NCBI RefSeq assembly: GCF_012927275.1
Contig: NZ_JABBGG010000004.1
Location: 124,001 to 188,000, forward strand
Direction of reading: 5' to 3'
Source: Massilia polaris
GTDB taxonomy: Bacteria > Pseudomonadota > Gammaproteobacteria > Burkholderiales > Burkholderiaceae_D
DNA: 64,000 bases
Part shown: piece after piece, positions 1 through 10,429 of the stretch
Numbering within the stretch: position 1 is the first letter of the stretch
Layout: each line of letters begins with the position of its first letter
Program-made: the position numbers and the translations under genes
Notes under the pieces: model-generated
Databases searched by the model: none
The model's input: only the letters and a program-made list of their open reading frames with translations
What the model was told of the DNA's origin: nothing

Positions 1-513
1 GACCTGCTGTTCACCCACCGCGGGCTGTCCGGCCCGGCCATCCTGCAGATTTCCAGCTACTGGCAGCCGGGAACGCCGATCGTCCTCAACCTGCTGCCGG
101 ACATGGATGTGGCCCAGGTGCTGATCGAAGGCAAAGGCACGATCAAGAAGCAGCTCGGCAACGTGCTGTCGCAATGGCTGCCGGTGCGGCTGGCGGAAGG
201 CTTGCTGGTTGCCAACGGCTTCGAACCGGACGCACGCCTGGCCGACATGCCGGACGCGAAACTGCGCAAGCTGGGTGACGCGATCAACCGCTGGGCGATC
301 GTTCCCACCGGTTCGGAAGGCTACCGCAAGGCCGAAGTCACGCTGGGCGGGGTCGACACGCGCGAGCTGTCGCAACAATCGATGATGGCCAACAAGGTGC
401 CCGGCCTGTACTTCATCGGCGAGGCGGTGGATGTCACCGGCTGGCTGGGCGGGTATAATTTCCAATGGGCCTGGGCCTCCGGTGTCGCAGCAGGACAGGC
501 CGTCGGCGAATGA
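1..513 (+). CDS. FAD-dependent oxidoreductase, HI0933/YhiN family (C-terminal part)
   Basis: The reading frame is open from the first base of the window, so the start lies upstream. The visible 170 residues begin DLLFTHRGLSGPAIL, a conserved stretch of the HI0933/YhiN flavoprotein family. They end with a segment (GLYFIGEAVDVTGWLGGYNFQWAWASG) that in this family forms the last part of the FAD-binding Rossmann fold. The N-terminal dinucleotide-binding glycines are outside the window. Members are soluble flavoproteins whose physiological substrate is mostly unknown. The gene runs in the same direction as rpsU and is separated from it by about 110 bases that contain a promoter, so it is probably a separate transcript. 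Confidence 0.85.
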   Translation, partial: DLLFTHRGLSGPAILQISSYWQPGTPIVLNLLPDMDVAQVLIEGKGTIKKQLGNVLSQWLPVRLAEGLLVANGFEPDARLADMPDAKLRKLGDAINRWAIVPTGSEGYRKAEVTLGGVDTRELSQQSMMANKVPGLYFIGEAVDVTGWLGGYNFQWAWASGVAAGQAVGE

Positions 514-554
514 GGTATTTGGTGTGGCGCTTGCGAAACAGGAAAGCGAAAAGC

Positions 555-583
555 TTCCCATCAATGTGAAATGCTGCTAGAAT
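555..583 (+). promoter_or_regulatory. candidate sigma-70 promoter of rpsU
   Basis: A TTCCCA -35-like hexamer (555-560) is followed after 17 bases by TAGAAT (578-583). TG at 575-576 makes it an extended -10. It lies 40 bases upstream of the rpsU start. Assigned by motif only. Confidence 0.5.
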
Positions 584-622
584 CTCGTTCTTCCCTTCTA
601 AATCTAACGGTTTGATTTTTAC

Positions 623-835
623 ATGACCACTATTCGCCTTAAAGAAAACGAGCCGTTCGAAGTAGCCATGCGCCGCTTCAAGCGCACTATCGAAAAAACT
701 GGTCTGCTGACCGAACTGCGTGCACGCGAGTTCTACGAAAAGCCAACGGCTGAGCGCAAGCGCAAGCTGGCAGCTGCCGTAAAGCGCCACTACAAGCGCA
801 TTCGCAGTCAGCAACTGCCAAAGAAGCTGTACTAA
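623..835 (+). CDS. rpsU: 30S ribosomal protein S21
   Basis: Seventy residues, the usual length of S21. The family pattern is clear: an N-terminal beta segment ([20 protein letters not shown]) and a long basic helical C-terminus rich in Lys and Arg ending KKLY. S21 binds the 30S platform near the anti-Shine-Dalgarno region and helps translation initiation. The gene opens the rpsU - yqeY - dnaG - rpoD block, the betaproteobacterial version of the macromolecular-synthesis cluster. A hairpin with a short T-run follows at 907-936, so much rpsU mRNA may end before yqeY. Confidence 0.97.
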   Translation: MTTIRLKENEPFEVAMRRFKRTIEKTGLLTELRAREFYEKPTAERKRKLAAAVKRHYKRIRSQQLPKKLY

Positions 836-906
836 GATTTCCAATCAAGGCTTATCCGGTGGCTGGCCTCGTGCCGCGCCGGATGAATTGTCTTGATGAG
901 TCGCAG

Positions 907-936
907 ACCCGCTCCGGTTTACCGCAGCGGGTTTTG
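907..936 (+). terminator. hairpin terminator between rpsU and yqeY
   Basis: ACCCGCT (907-913) pairs with AGCGGGT (926-932). The loop can itself fold (CGGT/ACCG), and TTTT follows. It may only partly block transcription into yqeY. Confidence 0.6.
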
Positions 937-994
937 CTATTTATACCTGGCCAACGTGGCCCGGCCGAAACGGCCGATTCGACGCGAGGATGAC

Positions 995-1444
995 ATGAGC
1001 TTAAAAGAACAAATCACCGAAGACATGAAAACGGCAATGCGCGCGAAAGACGCGGGCCGCCTGCAGACCGTTCGCCTCATGATCGCTGAAATCAAGCGCA
1101 AGGAAGTCGACGAGCGCATCGAACTCGACGACGCCCAGACGCTGGCGATCGTCGAAAAGATGATCAAGCAGCGCAAGGACTCGATCAGCCAGTTCGAAGC
1201 GGGCAACCGCCAGGACCTGGCCGACATCGAAAAAGCCGAGCTAGCCATCCTGTCGGCCTACATGCCTGCCGGCCTGTCGGACGAAGAAGTTGCGGCTGAA
1301 GTAGCCGCCGCTGTCACCGCCTCGGGCGCTGCCGGTCCACAAGACATGGGCAAGGTCATGGCGATCGTCAAGCCGAAACTGGCTGGCCGCGCCGACATGA
1401 CGGTGGTATCCGGTCTCGTCAAAAAAGCCCTGAGCGGCGGATAA
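995..1444 (+). CDS. GatB/YqeY domain-containing protein
   Basis: A 149-residue protein starting MSLKEQITEDMKTAMRAKD, the standard opening of the YqeY family. ATG 995 is preceded by GAGGA at 986-990, so the longer open frame from 893 is not used. The family shares the helical tail domain of the GatB subunit of glutamyl-tRNA(Gln) amidotransferase, which contacts tRNA. Free-standing YqeY proteins are thought to act in tRNA metabolism, but their function is not settled. In many betaproteobacteria it sits between rpsU and dnaG, as here. Confidence 0.92.
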   Translation: MSLKEQITEDMKTAMRAKDAGRLQTVRLMIAEIKRKEVDERIELDDAQTLAIVEKMIKQRKDSISQFEAGNRQDLADIEKAELAILSAYMPAGLSDEEVAAEVAAAVTASGAAGPQDMGKVMAIVKPKLAGRADMTVVSGLVKKALSGG

Positions 1445-1500
1445 TTCCCAAAATCGCGGTCAGGCCACCATTGGAGGAGCATTGCTGGCTCCAAAAAAAT

Positions 1501-1554
1501 CGGGGTCTGTCCCCGGGGACAGACCCCGGGGACAGACCCCGGGGACAGACCGGG
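1501..1554. repeat. palindrome and 3x13-bp tandem repeat
   Basis: CGGGGTCTGT is followed by three exact head-to-tail copies of CCCCGGGGACAGA (1511-1523, 1524-1536, 1537-1549) and a partial fourth. The first 29 bases form a near-perfect palindrome. The same 29 bases, with one change, occur at 23362-23390 inside the subtilase gene, so this is a dispersed repeat. It lies between yqeY and the dnaG promoter region. Confidence 0.85.
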
Positions 1555-1628
1555 TCACGTTGACCCTGATTTTGAGATTGGCGCCAAAAAGATCACCCAA
1601 GGAAATCCATGTCGCGTATTGTTTCAGC

Positions 1629-1658
1629 TCAACACTGTTACTTGCGCGCCGGTATAGT
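1629..1658 (+). promoter_or_regulatory. weak candidate promoter of dnaG
   Basis: TCAACA (1629-1634, four of six -35 matches) and TATAGT (1653-1658, five of six -10 matches) are spaced by 18 bases, 30 bases upstream of the GTG start of dnaG. Assigned by motif only. Confidence 0.35.
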
Positions 1659-1688
1659 CTGACCTAAGACAAAGACTGTTCATCAAAC

Positions 1689-3485
1689 GTGATTCCACAA
1701 TCGTTCATTACCGACCTGCTCAACCGTGTCGACATCGTCGACGTCGTCGGCCGCTACGTGCAGCTGAAGAAGGGCGGCGCGAATTACCAGGGCCTGTGCC
1801 CCTTCCATAACGAAAAGTCCCCCAGCTTTACCGTCAGTCCAACCAAGCAGTTCTACCATTGCTTCGGCTGCGGCGCCCATGGCACCTCGATCGGCTTCCT
1901 GATCGAGTACTCGGGAATGGGCTTCGTCGACGCGGTTAAGGACCTGGCCCAGAACGTCGGCATGGTCGTGCCCGATGCGGACGACAAGATCCCACCAGCG
2001 CAGCGCGCCCAGAACCAGGCCCAGGCGCTGGCACTGTCCGACGCGATGACGCGCGCCTGCGATTTTTACCGCGGCCAGCTGCGCACTGCGCCAAACGCCA
2101 TCGAGTACCTGAAAAAACGTGGCCTGACCGGCGAAATCTGCGCCCGTTTCGGCATGGGCTACGCGCCGAGCGGCTGGGACAACCTCCGCTCGGTGTTCCC
2201 TGAATACGATGCGCTGGCGCTGGTCGAATCCGGCCTCGTCATCGACAAGGTCGACGAAGAAGGCAACAAGCATAAGCGGTACGACCGTTTCCGCGAACGC
2301 ATCATGTTCCCGATCCGCAACGTCAAAGGCCAGGTGATCGGCTTCGGCGGCCGCGTCCTCGACTCGGGCGAACCCAAATACCTGAACTCCCCGGAAACAC
2401 CCTTGTTCCAGAAAGGCCTGGAACTGTACGGCCTGTTCGAAGCGCGCCAGGCGATCCGCGACGCCGGTTACGTCCTGGTGACGGAAGGCTACATGGACGT
2501 CGTCGCGCTCGCGCAACTTGGTTTCCCGCAAGCGGTCGCCACCCTGGGCACCGCATGCACCAGTACCCACGTGCAAAAACTGCTGCGCCAGATCGACACG
2601 GTCATCTTCAGTTTCGACGGCGACAAGGCCGGTCGCAAGGCTGCGCGCCGCGCGCTGGAAGCCTGTCTGCCGCAAGTGACCGACGACAAGATCATCAAGT
2701 TCCTGTTCCTGCCGCAAGAGCACGACCCGGACAGCTTCGTGCGCGAGCGCGGCGCTGATGCGTTCGAGCAAGAAATCCATGAAGCCATGCCGTTGTCGCA
2801 ATTCTTGCTGCGCGAAGTGTCGGCCGAACATGACTTGTCGGAACCTGAAGGGCGGGCGCGGGTCCAATTCGATGCCAAGCCTTTGCTGCAGTCGATGGCG
2901 CCGTCGGCACTGCGCCTGCAAATCGTGCGCGGCCTTGCCGGCCTGACGGAATCGACGCCGGCTGAAATCGAAGGCTTGTTCGAGCTGGCCAAGCCGGTCG
3001 CCGTCGCGCGCAAGGCGCCGCCGCGGCATGGAAGGCCGCAACCGGTCGGGCTGGAAGCGCAAATCATTCGCCATCTGGTCGCCCACCCGCCGCTCGCGCT
3101 CGAGCTGGACGAGTCGGCTCTCCAGGCATTCAACCATTTCGGGCCGGAATCCGCCGAGCGCCTGTTGCAACTAGTTGCCGCCGCGCAGGCACTGGGACCG
3201 AACGGCAGCTTCGCTGCATTGTCTCAGCAACTAAAGAACGAAGGCGCGGATTACGACAGCCTGATCGCCGAGATTGCCTCCGAACCCGAGTCCGATTTCG
3301 ATAGCGTTAGATTATGGCTTGCAGGAGCTGTGAGGCAGATCAAGATGGACGCATTAAAACACGAGCTCAATCAATTGTTTTCATCCGGATTGACCTCAGA
3401 TCAGGTGGGAATTCGCTACCGGGAAATCACCGCGATGCAAGACCAACTGTTGCGTGAAACGCAAGCCGAACTGAGCGCGCGCTAG
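1689..3485 (+). CDS. dnaG: DNA primase
   Basis: A 598-residue DnaG with a GTG start reading MIPQSFITDLLNRVDIVDVV, the family's conserved beginning. The N-terminal CHC2 zinc-binding domain carries C37, H40, C58 and C61. The central TOPRIM catalytic core shows the conserved Glu in VTEGYMDVVAL (about residue 267) and the acidic DGD of FSFDGDKAG (about 309). The C-terminal third (about 440-598) corresponds to the helical domain that binds the DnaB helicase. The enzyme makes RNA primers at the replication fork. It lies downstream of yqeY, separated by the 13-bp tandem repeat, and upstream of rpoD. Confidence 0.97.
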   Translation: MIPQSFITDLLNRVDIVDVVGRYVQLKKGGANYQGLCPFHNEKSPSFTVSPTKQFYHCFGCGAHGTSIGFLIEYSGMGFVDAVKDLAQNVGMVVPDADDKIPPAQRAQNQAQALALSDAMTRACDFYRGQLRTAPNAIEYLKKRGLTGEICARFGMGYAPSGWDNLRSVFPEYDALALVESGLVIDKVDEEGNKHKRYDRFRERIMFPIRNVKGQVIGFGGRVLDSGEPKYLNSPETPLFQKGLELYGLFEARQAIRDAGYVLVTEGYMDVVALAQLGFPQAVATLGTACTSTHVQKLLRQIDTVIFSFDGDKAGRKAARRALEACLPQVTDDKIIKFLFLPQEHDPDSFVRERGADAFEQEIHEAMPLSQFLLREVSAEHDLSEPEGRARVQFDAKPLLQSMAPSALRLQIVRGLAGLTESTPAEIEGLFELAKPVAVARKAPPRHGRPQPVGLEAQIIRHLVAHPPLALELDESALQAFNHFGPESAERLLQLVAAAQALGPNGSFAALSQQLKNEGADYDSLIAEIASEPESDFDSVRLWLAGAVRQIKMDALKHELNQLFSSGLTSDQVGIRYREITAMQDQLLRETQAELSAR

Positions 3486-3541
3486 CTGCGTCAACCGGCC
3501 CTGGATGTTGGCCGTTAGGCACTAGAAAAAGCCGGGGTGCG

Positions 3542-3550
3542 TGCTATAAT
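3542..3550 (+). promoter_or_regulatory. extended -10 promoter upstream of rpoD
   Basis: TGCTATAAT is a perfect extended -10 (TG-N-TATAAT) just after dnaG. No good -35 is seen, as is normal for extended -10 promoters. Transcription from here would give rpoD a leader of about 370 bases. Confidence 0.6.
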
Positions 3551-3928
3551 AAAACGCTAAGTGTTGCTTTCTTAGAAATCTTATTTTTTAACAGGAAGTG
3601 AACTTCTTCCTCTAAGTTAGGCTCTTGATCGGCGCGGATGGTGGCGCCGGCGGCCAGGGCCAGCTTTGGTTGAGACAGCGCGATGCGCGTCACGGTAAAA
3701 ATGCCATCAACCACTACGGCCTTGCCCCCGCCCGCCGTTTTGTCGCAGCCGGCTTCTGCCGCCAGGCCGTTGCCGGCTGCGGCATACGGCGTGCGGCGAT
3801 GCGCGGATCTGCCTGCAAGGTGATGTAAAGGTGTAATGAGTGCAGCAATGCCGGACTGGCCCCAAAGGTGGGTCCGGAACGTAGGGCCAGCAACAAATTT
3901 TACTTAAACCATCGTAAAGCTAGTCGTT
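3551..3928 (+). other. long untranslated leader of rpoD
   Basis: No convincing gene is seen in these 378 bases. A short open frame at 3625-3828 has no family resemblance. Close to the rpoD start is a possible stem-loop, CTGGCCC (3856-3862) with GGGCCAG (3884-3890), followed by an A/T-rich run. Whether the leader has a regulatory role is unknown. Confidence 0.5.
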
Positions 3929-6190
<2,262 letters not shown>

Positions 6191-6198
6191 ACCTTGAC

Positions 6199-6239
6199 GG
6201 GGCGAGGCAGAGATTCTATCCTCGCCCCTTCGAATTTTT
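6199..6239 (+). terminator. rho-independent terminator of rpoD
   Basis: GGGGCGAGG (6199-6207) pairs perfectly with CCTCGCCCC (6220-6228) across a 12-base loop and is followed by a T-rich tract ending TTTTT. Confidence 0.9.
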
Positions 6240-6245
6240 AGCCAC

Positions 6246-6320
6246 CGTCGCTCCCGTGAAAACGGGAGCCCATACTGAGCATTAGAAACCCAGTATAGGC
6301 CCTCACAAGTGAGGTAACGG
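6246..6320. repeat. hairpin-rich intergenic repeat
   Basis: CTCCCGT-AAAA-ACGGGAG is followed by CATACTG...CAGTAT and CCTCAC...GTGAGG inverted pairs and ends in TAACGG. The arrangement of nested hairpins starting at CGTCG resembles the core of the small elements at 29234, 39371 and 46675, but the flanking TAATGCCG ends are absent. It is therefore a related or different palindromic repeat family. It lies directly upstream of the tRNA. Confidence 0.45.
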
Positions 6321-6332
6321 AACCCCCTCAAA

Positions 6333-6411
<79 letters not shown>

Positions 6412-6680
6412 ATAAAATCAATGACTTGGCCTTATACTGGCCGGTCATCACGGAAGTCTGAAAAGTGCGTGTAGGGACGGTGTAGGATTTTCCGCTCAGC
6501 ACTTACTGCTAAGTAGGCGCCCAATGCCTCAAGCCCCCAAGCCAGGCGACCAAAACCATTTGGTGTTCTCACACAATGCCCAACGGATCTGTTATCGGTG
6601 GGGAAACTAGCGCAATATTTCATTGTTGGTTTTTTGGTTACAAATTTATCGTTAAAGCTGCGCACAATTTGATTTAGCTC
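6412..6680. other. intergenic stretch after the tRNA, no gene seen
   Basis: About 270 bases of lower GC content between the tRNA 3' end and the promoter of the DUF4258 pair. No reading frame with family resemblance and no integrase remnant is seen. Confidence 0.5.
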
Positions 6681-6718
6681 TTGTGCGACGCGCCAATTGC
6701 ACCTATATTTTGTATAGG
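6681..6718 (+). promoter_or_regulatory. promoter and palindromic operator of the DUF4258/HTH pair
   Basis: TTGTGC (6681-6686), a 17-base spacer and TATATT (6704-6709) form a sigma-70 promoter. Across the -10 lies the inverted repeat CCTATA-TTTTG-TATAGG (6702-6718), a likely binding site for the HTH partner. The placement predicts autorepression and a transcription start near 6716, downstream of the ATG at 6683. Confidence 0.6.
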
Positions 6719-6727
6719 CAGTCTCAA

Positions 6728-7051
6728 GTGACAACTAAACAAGCAAGAAAGCGCACGCAGCTCTCGAAGCAGCAACTTGAGGCATACATACGGGCCGAGT
6801 CGCTCGATTCACAAAACGTTTTTTTCACCAACCACGTCAGGCAGCAGATGCGAAAGCGTCACATCTCCGTTGCTTGCGTGATTTCGACGTTGCGCGAAGG
6901 GAGAATTAAGCGTACGCCCGAGCCCAACACGATGTTGGGTACTTTGGAGTGTCGGATGGAGCATTATTGCACTGGACACAATATCGGCGTCGTAGTTGCC
7001 ATTAGCGATGACGAGCCGGATCTGGTCCTTGTGACGGCAATGTATATTTAG
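6728..7051 (+). CDS. DUF4258 domain protein, toxin-like
   Basis: A 107-residue protein when started at GTG 6728. An ATG at 6683 lies upstream of the predicted transcription start and is unlikely. From about residue 32 it matches the DUF4258 pattern: a histidine in NHVRQQMRKRHIS, a helix, then beta strands ending VVVAISDDEPDLVLVTAMY. DUF4258 proteins are small, usually found with an HTH partner, and are regarded as toxin-like RelE/BrnT-type folds. Toxicity here is inferred. No clear ribosome binding site precedes the GTG. The stop codon overlaps the ribosome binding site of the next gene, 9 bases before its ATG. Confidence 0.7.
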   Translation: MTTKQARKRTQLSKQQLEAYIRAESLDSQNVFFTNHVRQQMRKRHISVACVISTLREGRIKRTPEPNTMLGTLECRMEHYCTGHNIGVVVAISDDEPDLVLVTAMYI

Positions 7052-7060
7052 GAGAAAAGG

Positions 7061-7519
7061 ATGTATCACTATACCGACGGAGGCTTGCGCAATGTATGGC
7101 TCAAGAACGGCTACGTCGAGAAGGACACGCCATATGGGAAGGCAGTCTCCTTTCATGATCTTGATGGCCTAACGAAGGCTATTTGCATGGCGCTATCGAA
7201 CAAGCCGGGCAAGTTAACCGGCGCGGAGTTTCGCTACATCCGCAGTGGACTTCTCCTTTCGCAAAAGTCGCTGGGGAAGTTGCTGGGATGTACCGAGCAG
7301 GCTGTTGCTAAATGGGAGAAAACGGGGAAGGTTCCGAAGACTTCGGATCTCGTCGTACGTATGATCTACAAGCAATCGCACGATGGCAAAGAAGGTGTGG
7401 GTGCGACCGTTGAAATGCTGAACACCATTGATCGAATCAGCCATTCCCGGATTATTATTTCCGAGGCTCACCATAAGTGGACTTCTAAGGTCGAAGACCA
7501 AGAGCCCGCCCTGGCTTAG
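7061..7519 (+). CDS. helix-turn-helix regulator, putative antitoxin partner
   Basis: A 152-residue protein with a strong ribosome binding site (AGGAGA) before ATG 7061. The first 45 residues (MYHYTDGGLRNVWLKNGYV) form a conserved domain of antitoxin-like regulators. Residues about 50-100 form an XRE-type HTH (TGAEFRYIRSGLLLSQKSLGKLLGCTEQAVAKWEKTG). It lies 9 bases after the DUF4258 gene. The combination looks like a toxin-first toxin-antitoxin operon, as in HigBA or MqsRA. The palindrome over the promoter is its probable site. A terminator follows directly. Confidence 0.75.
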   Translation: MYHYTDGGLRNVWLKNGYVEKDTPYGKAVSFHDLDGLTKAICMALSNKPGKLTGAEFRYIRSGLLLSQKSLGKLLGCTEQAVAKWEKTGKVPKTSDLVVRMIYKQSHDGKEGVGATVEMLNTIDRISHSRIIISEAHHKWTSKVEDQEPALA

Positions 7520-7540
7520 CCATTCACGGCTGAACATCGG

Positions 7541-7563
7541 GCCCGCCGAGTGCGGGCTTTTTT
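7541..7563 (+). terminator. rho-independent terminator of the DUF4258/HTH operon
   Basis: GCCCGC (7541-7546) pairs with GCGGGC (7552-7557) around a 5-base loop and is followed by six T. Confidence 0.9.
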
Positions 7564-8235
7564 GTTGCTCTGAATCGTTGGCCGCTCAGTCGCTATGAAG
7601 TAAGCGTCGTATTCCATCAACGGGCCATGGCCGCCGGTTGATGCGGACCGGTCGAAGCGGGCTCTTTTCAAGGGATGCCCAGACCCGCATCGTCTGCGGC
7701 CGACGGCCTAGATGGTAAGCGGCTCATTCCGTATCCACGTGAGTGCGGAGTTCCTGTGCTAGCGGGACGAATTTAGTTGTGCGCGGTATTCGTGGGTCCA
7801 TCAGGACGCCAGTCGCCTCTATTTGCTGATTCATTGCTCACCTTTGGGAAGTAAAAAGTGCGGCAATGGTGCCAAGTTCCAAACACGCTGTCTGGCCGAA
7901 ACGAGCGATTTTCCAATAAATCGTATTTTTTGCGATTTAAGCGCGAAATATTTTGGAGTCGCCGGAATCAGACACGGGCTCCGCGCCTGATCCTGCTTCG
8001 ACTGTGCTTAGGTTAGGCTCGCGACGCGGTGTACGAGGTTGTTGCTCTCAAAACAAGCAAGATGTGTTGTCAGGTGTTCTAAGACTCGTTGCTCGTTTCC
8101 TCAATCTTCCAATCGAACCATATACTCCGTTCAACTTCGATATAATCATTTCGCTAACGCCGTATTTACTGTTCTGCGCTCCGTGTCATGCCTCGCGCTC
8201 GCGGAAAGTCTTGTCGCGTCATGAATGGGAGTCGA
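7564..8235. other. non-coding stretch before the oxidase operon
   Basis: About 670 bases without a convincing gene and with lower GC than the surroundings. A TATAAT at 8141-8146 could be the -10 of the cytochrome operon, but no matching -35 is seen. An open frame at 7953-8333 overlaps the cytochrome start and has no family resemblance. Confidence 0.5.
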
Positions 8236-8961
8236 ATGTCTTCAAATCATGTTTCGCTGTTCAGTTCGATACTGCTTGTGTGCGTTGCGCCCGCAATAGC
8301 CGCAAATCAAAGGTCGCTCGACGCCGTGCCTAAATTCGAGCGACTCGACTCGATTGAGGCGCGCGTTCAAGGCTGTGTTACTTGCCACGGCCAGCAAGGT
8401 CAGGGCACCGCCAACGGCTACTTTCCGCGCATTGCCGGTAAGCCGGCTGGCTACCTGTACAACCAGCTCGCAGCTTTTCGCGATGGTACGCGCAGCTATC
8501 CGCCGATGAATTATCTCGTGGCTTATCTTCCTGATCCCTACCTCAAGGAAATTGCGCAGCACTTCGCAAGCCTGCGCCCGCAATTCCAGCCCCGTGAAAA
8601 ATCGGTGTCCGATCCTGCCGCCAGCCAACGTGGAATGGTCCTGGCAACGGTCGGCGACGCCTCCAAAGGTGTGCCGGCGTGCATCAGTTGCCACGGCAAG
8701 AACCTGACCGGTATGGAGCCCGGGATTCCGGGGTTGGCCGGCTTGCGATCTGCCTATATCGCAGGCCAGCTAACCCGCTGGCGTGTGGGCGAGCGCACCG
8801 CCGCGCACCCGGACTGCATGGAGCGCATCGCCAAGCGGCTTTCAGAACCCGACATCACTGCGGTAGCGGGCTGGCTCGCGCAGCAGGTGCCACCTGCTGA
8901 TGCTTCCCCTGAGCCGTCCAATTTGGTCCGCATGCCATTGGCCTGTGGTAGCCAACGGTGA
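8236..8961 (+). CDS. dihaem cytochrome c, c4-like
   Basis: A 241-residue secreted protein with two CXXCH haem sites (CVTCH and CISCH), each in its own cytochrome c domain, as in cytochrome c4. ATG 8236 is chosen because GGGAG lies just upstream. ATG 8221 would add five residues including an Arg and is also possible. The hydrophobic stretch SLFSSILLVCVAPAIA is a signal peptide ending near AIA-AN. It is the first gene of the oxidase operon and overlaps or abuts the next gene. It most likely delivers electrons in the periplasm to the oxidase. A C-terminal Met/Cys-containing tail (RMPLACGSQR) follows the second domain. Confidence 0.85.
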   Translation: MSSNHVSLFSSILLVCVAPAIAANQRSLDAVPKFERLDSIEARVQGCVTCHGQQGQGTANGYFPRIAGKPAGYLYNQLAAFRDGTRSYPPMNYLVAYLPDPYLKEIAQHFASLRPQFQPREKSVSDPAASQRGMVLATVGDASKGVPACISCHGKNLTGMEPGIPGLAGLRSAYIAGQLTRWRVGERTAAHPDCMERIAKRLSEPDITAVAGWLAQQVPPADASPEPSNLVRMPLACGSQR

Positions 8962-8966
8962 GCAGC

Positions 8967-10253
8967 ATGTCCAGAAAAGTCCGCGTACTACTCATCCTGA
9001 TCGCGCTGGCTCTGGCAGCCGTTGCAACGCTTTATTTCCTACGGCCGGGCTTTTTGCCGAAGAACGGGGCGGCGCACGAAGCTAACGCCTCGACCCAGGT
9101 CATCAACAAGGGCGAGTACCTGGCGCGTGCCGGGGACTGCGTAGCTTGCCATACTGTACCGAACGGCCCGGTCTTCGCTGGCGGCCGCGCCATGGCGACG
9201 CCCTTTGGCAACCTGTATGTGCCGAACATTACCCCTGACGATGACACGGGCATCGGCCTATGGACCGCAGACGAGTTTTACCGAATGATGCACACGGGCG
9301 TTTCCCGCGATGGCAAGCTGTTGTATCCCGCTATGCCGTTCGCCTCGTACACGCAGGTGACACGCGCCGATTCGGATGCCATATACGCCTACCTGATGTC
9401 GGTGACGCCGGTCAGGCAAAAGAACCGCGAACACGCGCTACGCTTCCCCTTCAACAACCGCGAGCTCCTCATCGGTTGGCGCACCCTGTACTTCAAGGAG
9501 GGCGAGTTCGAGCCGGTAGCCGGCAGGAGCGCCGAATGGAACCGTGGCGCCTACTTGGTGCGTGGCTTGGGGCATTGCGCCATGTGTCACACGGCGGTCA
9601 ACGCGTTGGGCGGATCGAGTGAATCGACGGCCTTCGAAGGCGGAATGATCCCGAACCAGAATTGGTATGCGCCGTCGCTGACATCGAACCGCGAAGCTGG
9701 CCTCGGACATTGGAGCATTGAAGAAATTTCGGACTTGCTCCAAGTGGGCGTATCAAAACGCGGTACGGTCTATGGACCTATGGCTGAGGTCGTGTACAAC
9801 AGCCTGCAGTACATGACCGACGAAGACATCAGAGCGATGGCCGTGTACTTGAAGGCATTGCCACAAAAAGACAGTGCGCCGCCACCGACCAGTCAGGCCA
9901 GATTGATAGCGCCCGAGGTCATGGAACTTGGCCGCACTGTCTATACAGCGCAGTGCGCAATGTGCCACGGCGACGCTGGCAAGGGCCAGCCTCCATCCTT
10001 CCCAATATTGGCGGGGAATCAGTCGATCACAATGGACACGCCGGTCAATCCGATCCGCATGGTCCTCAACGGTGGCTATCCGCCAGGCACTCAGAAGAAC
10101 CCACGGCCGCACGGCATGCCACCGTTTTCCCACATTCTTAACGATGACGAAGTGGCCGCCGTCGTCACTTACATTCGGGTCGCGTGGGGGAACAACGGCA
10201 CCCCGGTCACCGCCCCCCAAGTAAGTGATCTGCGAAAACTGTTACCCGAATAG
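8967..10253 (+). CDS. membrane-anchored trihaem cytochrome c
   Basis: A 428-residue protein with an N-terminal membrane anchor (VLLILIALALAAVATLYFL) and three CXXCH motifs (CVACH, CAMCH, CAMCH), each starting a separate cytochrome domain. The organisation matches the cytochrome c subunits of gluconate and alcohol dehydrogenases. No dehydrogenase subunit lies nearby, so here it probably passes electrons to the ba3-like oxidase. ATG 8967 is preferred since GGTGA lies 5 bases upstream. GTG 8958, overlapping the previous stop, is an alternative. The third domain (from about residue 315) resembles the second-site domain of c4-type proteins. Confidence 0.85.
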   Translation: MSRKVRVLLILIALALAAVATLYFLRPGFLPKNGAAHEANASTQVINKGEYLARAGDCVACHTVPNGPVFAGGRAMATPFGNLYVPNITPDDDTGIGLWTADEFYRMMHTGVSRDGKLLYPAMPFASYTQVTRADSDAIYAYLMSVTPVRQKNREHALRFPFNNRELLIGWRTLYFKEGEFEPVAGRSAEWNRGAYLVRGLGHCAMCHTAVNALGGSSESTAFEGGMIPNQNWYAPSLTSNREAGLGHWSIEEISDLLQVGVSKRGTVYGPMAEVVYNSLQYMTDEDIRAMAVYLKALPQKDSAPPPTSQARLIAPEVMELGRTVYTAQCAMCHGDAGKGQPPSFPILAGNQSITMDTPVNPIRMVLNGGYPPGTQKNPRPHGMPPFSHILNDDEVAAVVTYIRVAWGNNGTPVTAPQVSDLRKLLPE

Positions 10254-10261
10254 AGGACATG

Positions 10262-10429
10262 ATGACGCCTACGCCTCAAGACGATGACTTCGACAAGAAG
10301 GTCGACGAGATTGTTAGTCGCGGACCTTCCGGCACTTTTGCTGTGGCCGGTATTGCCACCTTTATTGTGGTCGCGATGTTCTTTCTCTTTTACTGGGTAG
10401 TCTACCTTCCAAGGGGGGCCGTGCAATGA
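10262..10429 (+). CDS. cytochrome c oxidase subunit IIa-like small membrane protein
   Basis: A 55-residue protein, easily missed because of its length: an acidic N-terminus (TPTPQDDDFDKKVDEIV), then one transmembrane helix (FAVAGIATFIVVAMFFLFYW) and a short basic tail. The stop overlaps the ATG of subunit II (ATGA). The position directly before subunit II and the single helix match the subunit IIa of ba3-type oxidases, which supplies the helix that their subunit II lacks. GAGGA four bases upstream favours the second of two adjacent ATGs. Confidence 0.75.
   Translation: MTPTPQDDDFDKKVDEIVSRGPSGTFAVAGIATFIVVAMFFLFYWVVYLPRGAVQ

Noticed and set aside
893-994. Longer N-terminus for the YqeY protein
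   Set aside because: Lies over the terminator hairpin. ATG 995 has a good ribosome binding site and the family start.
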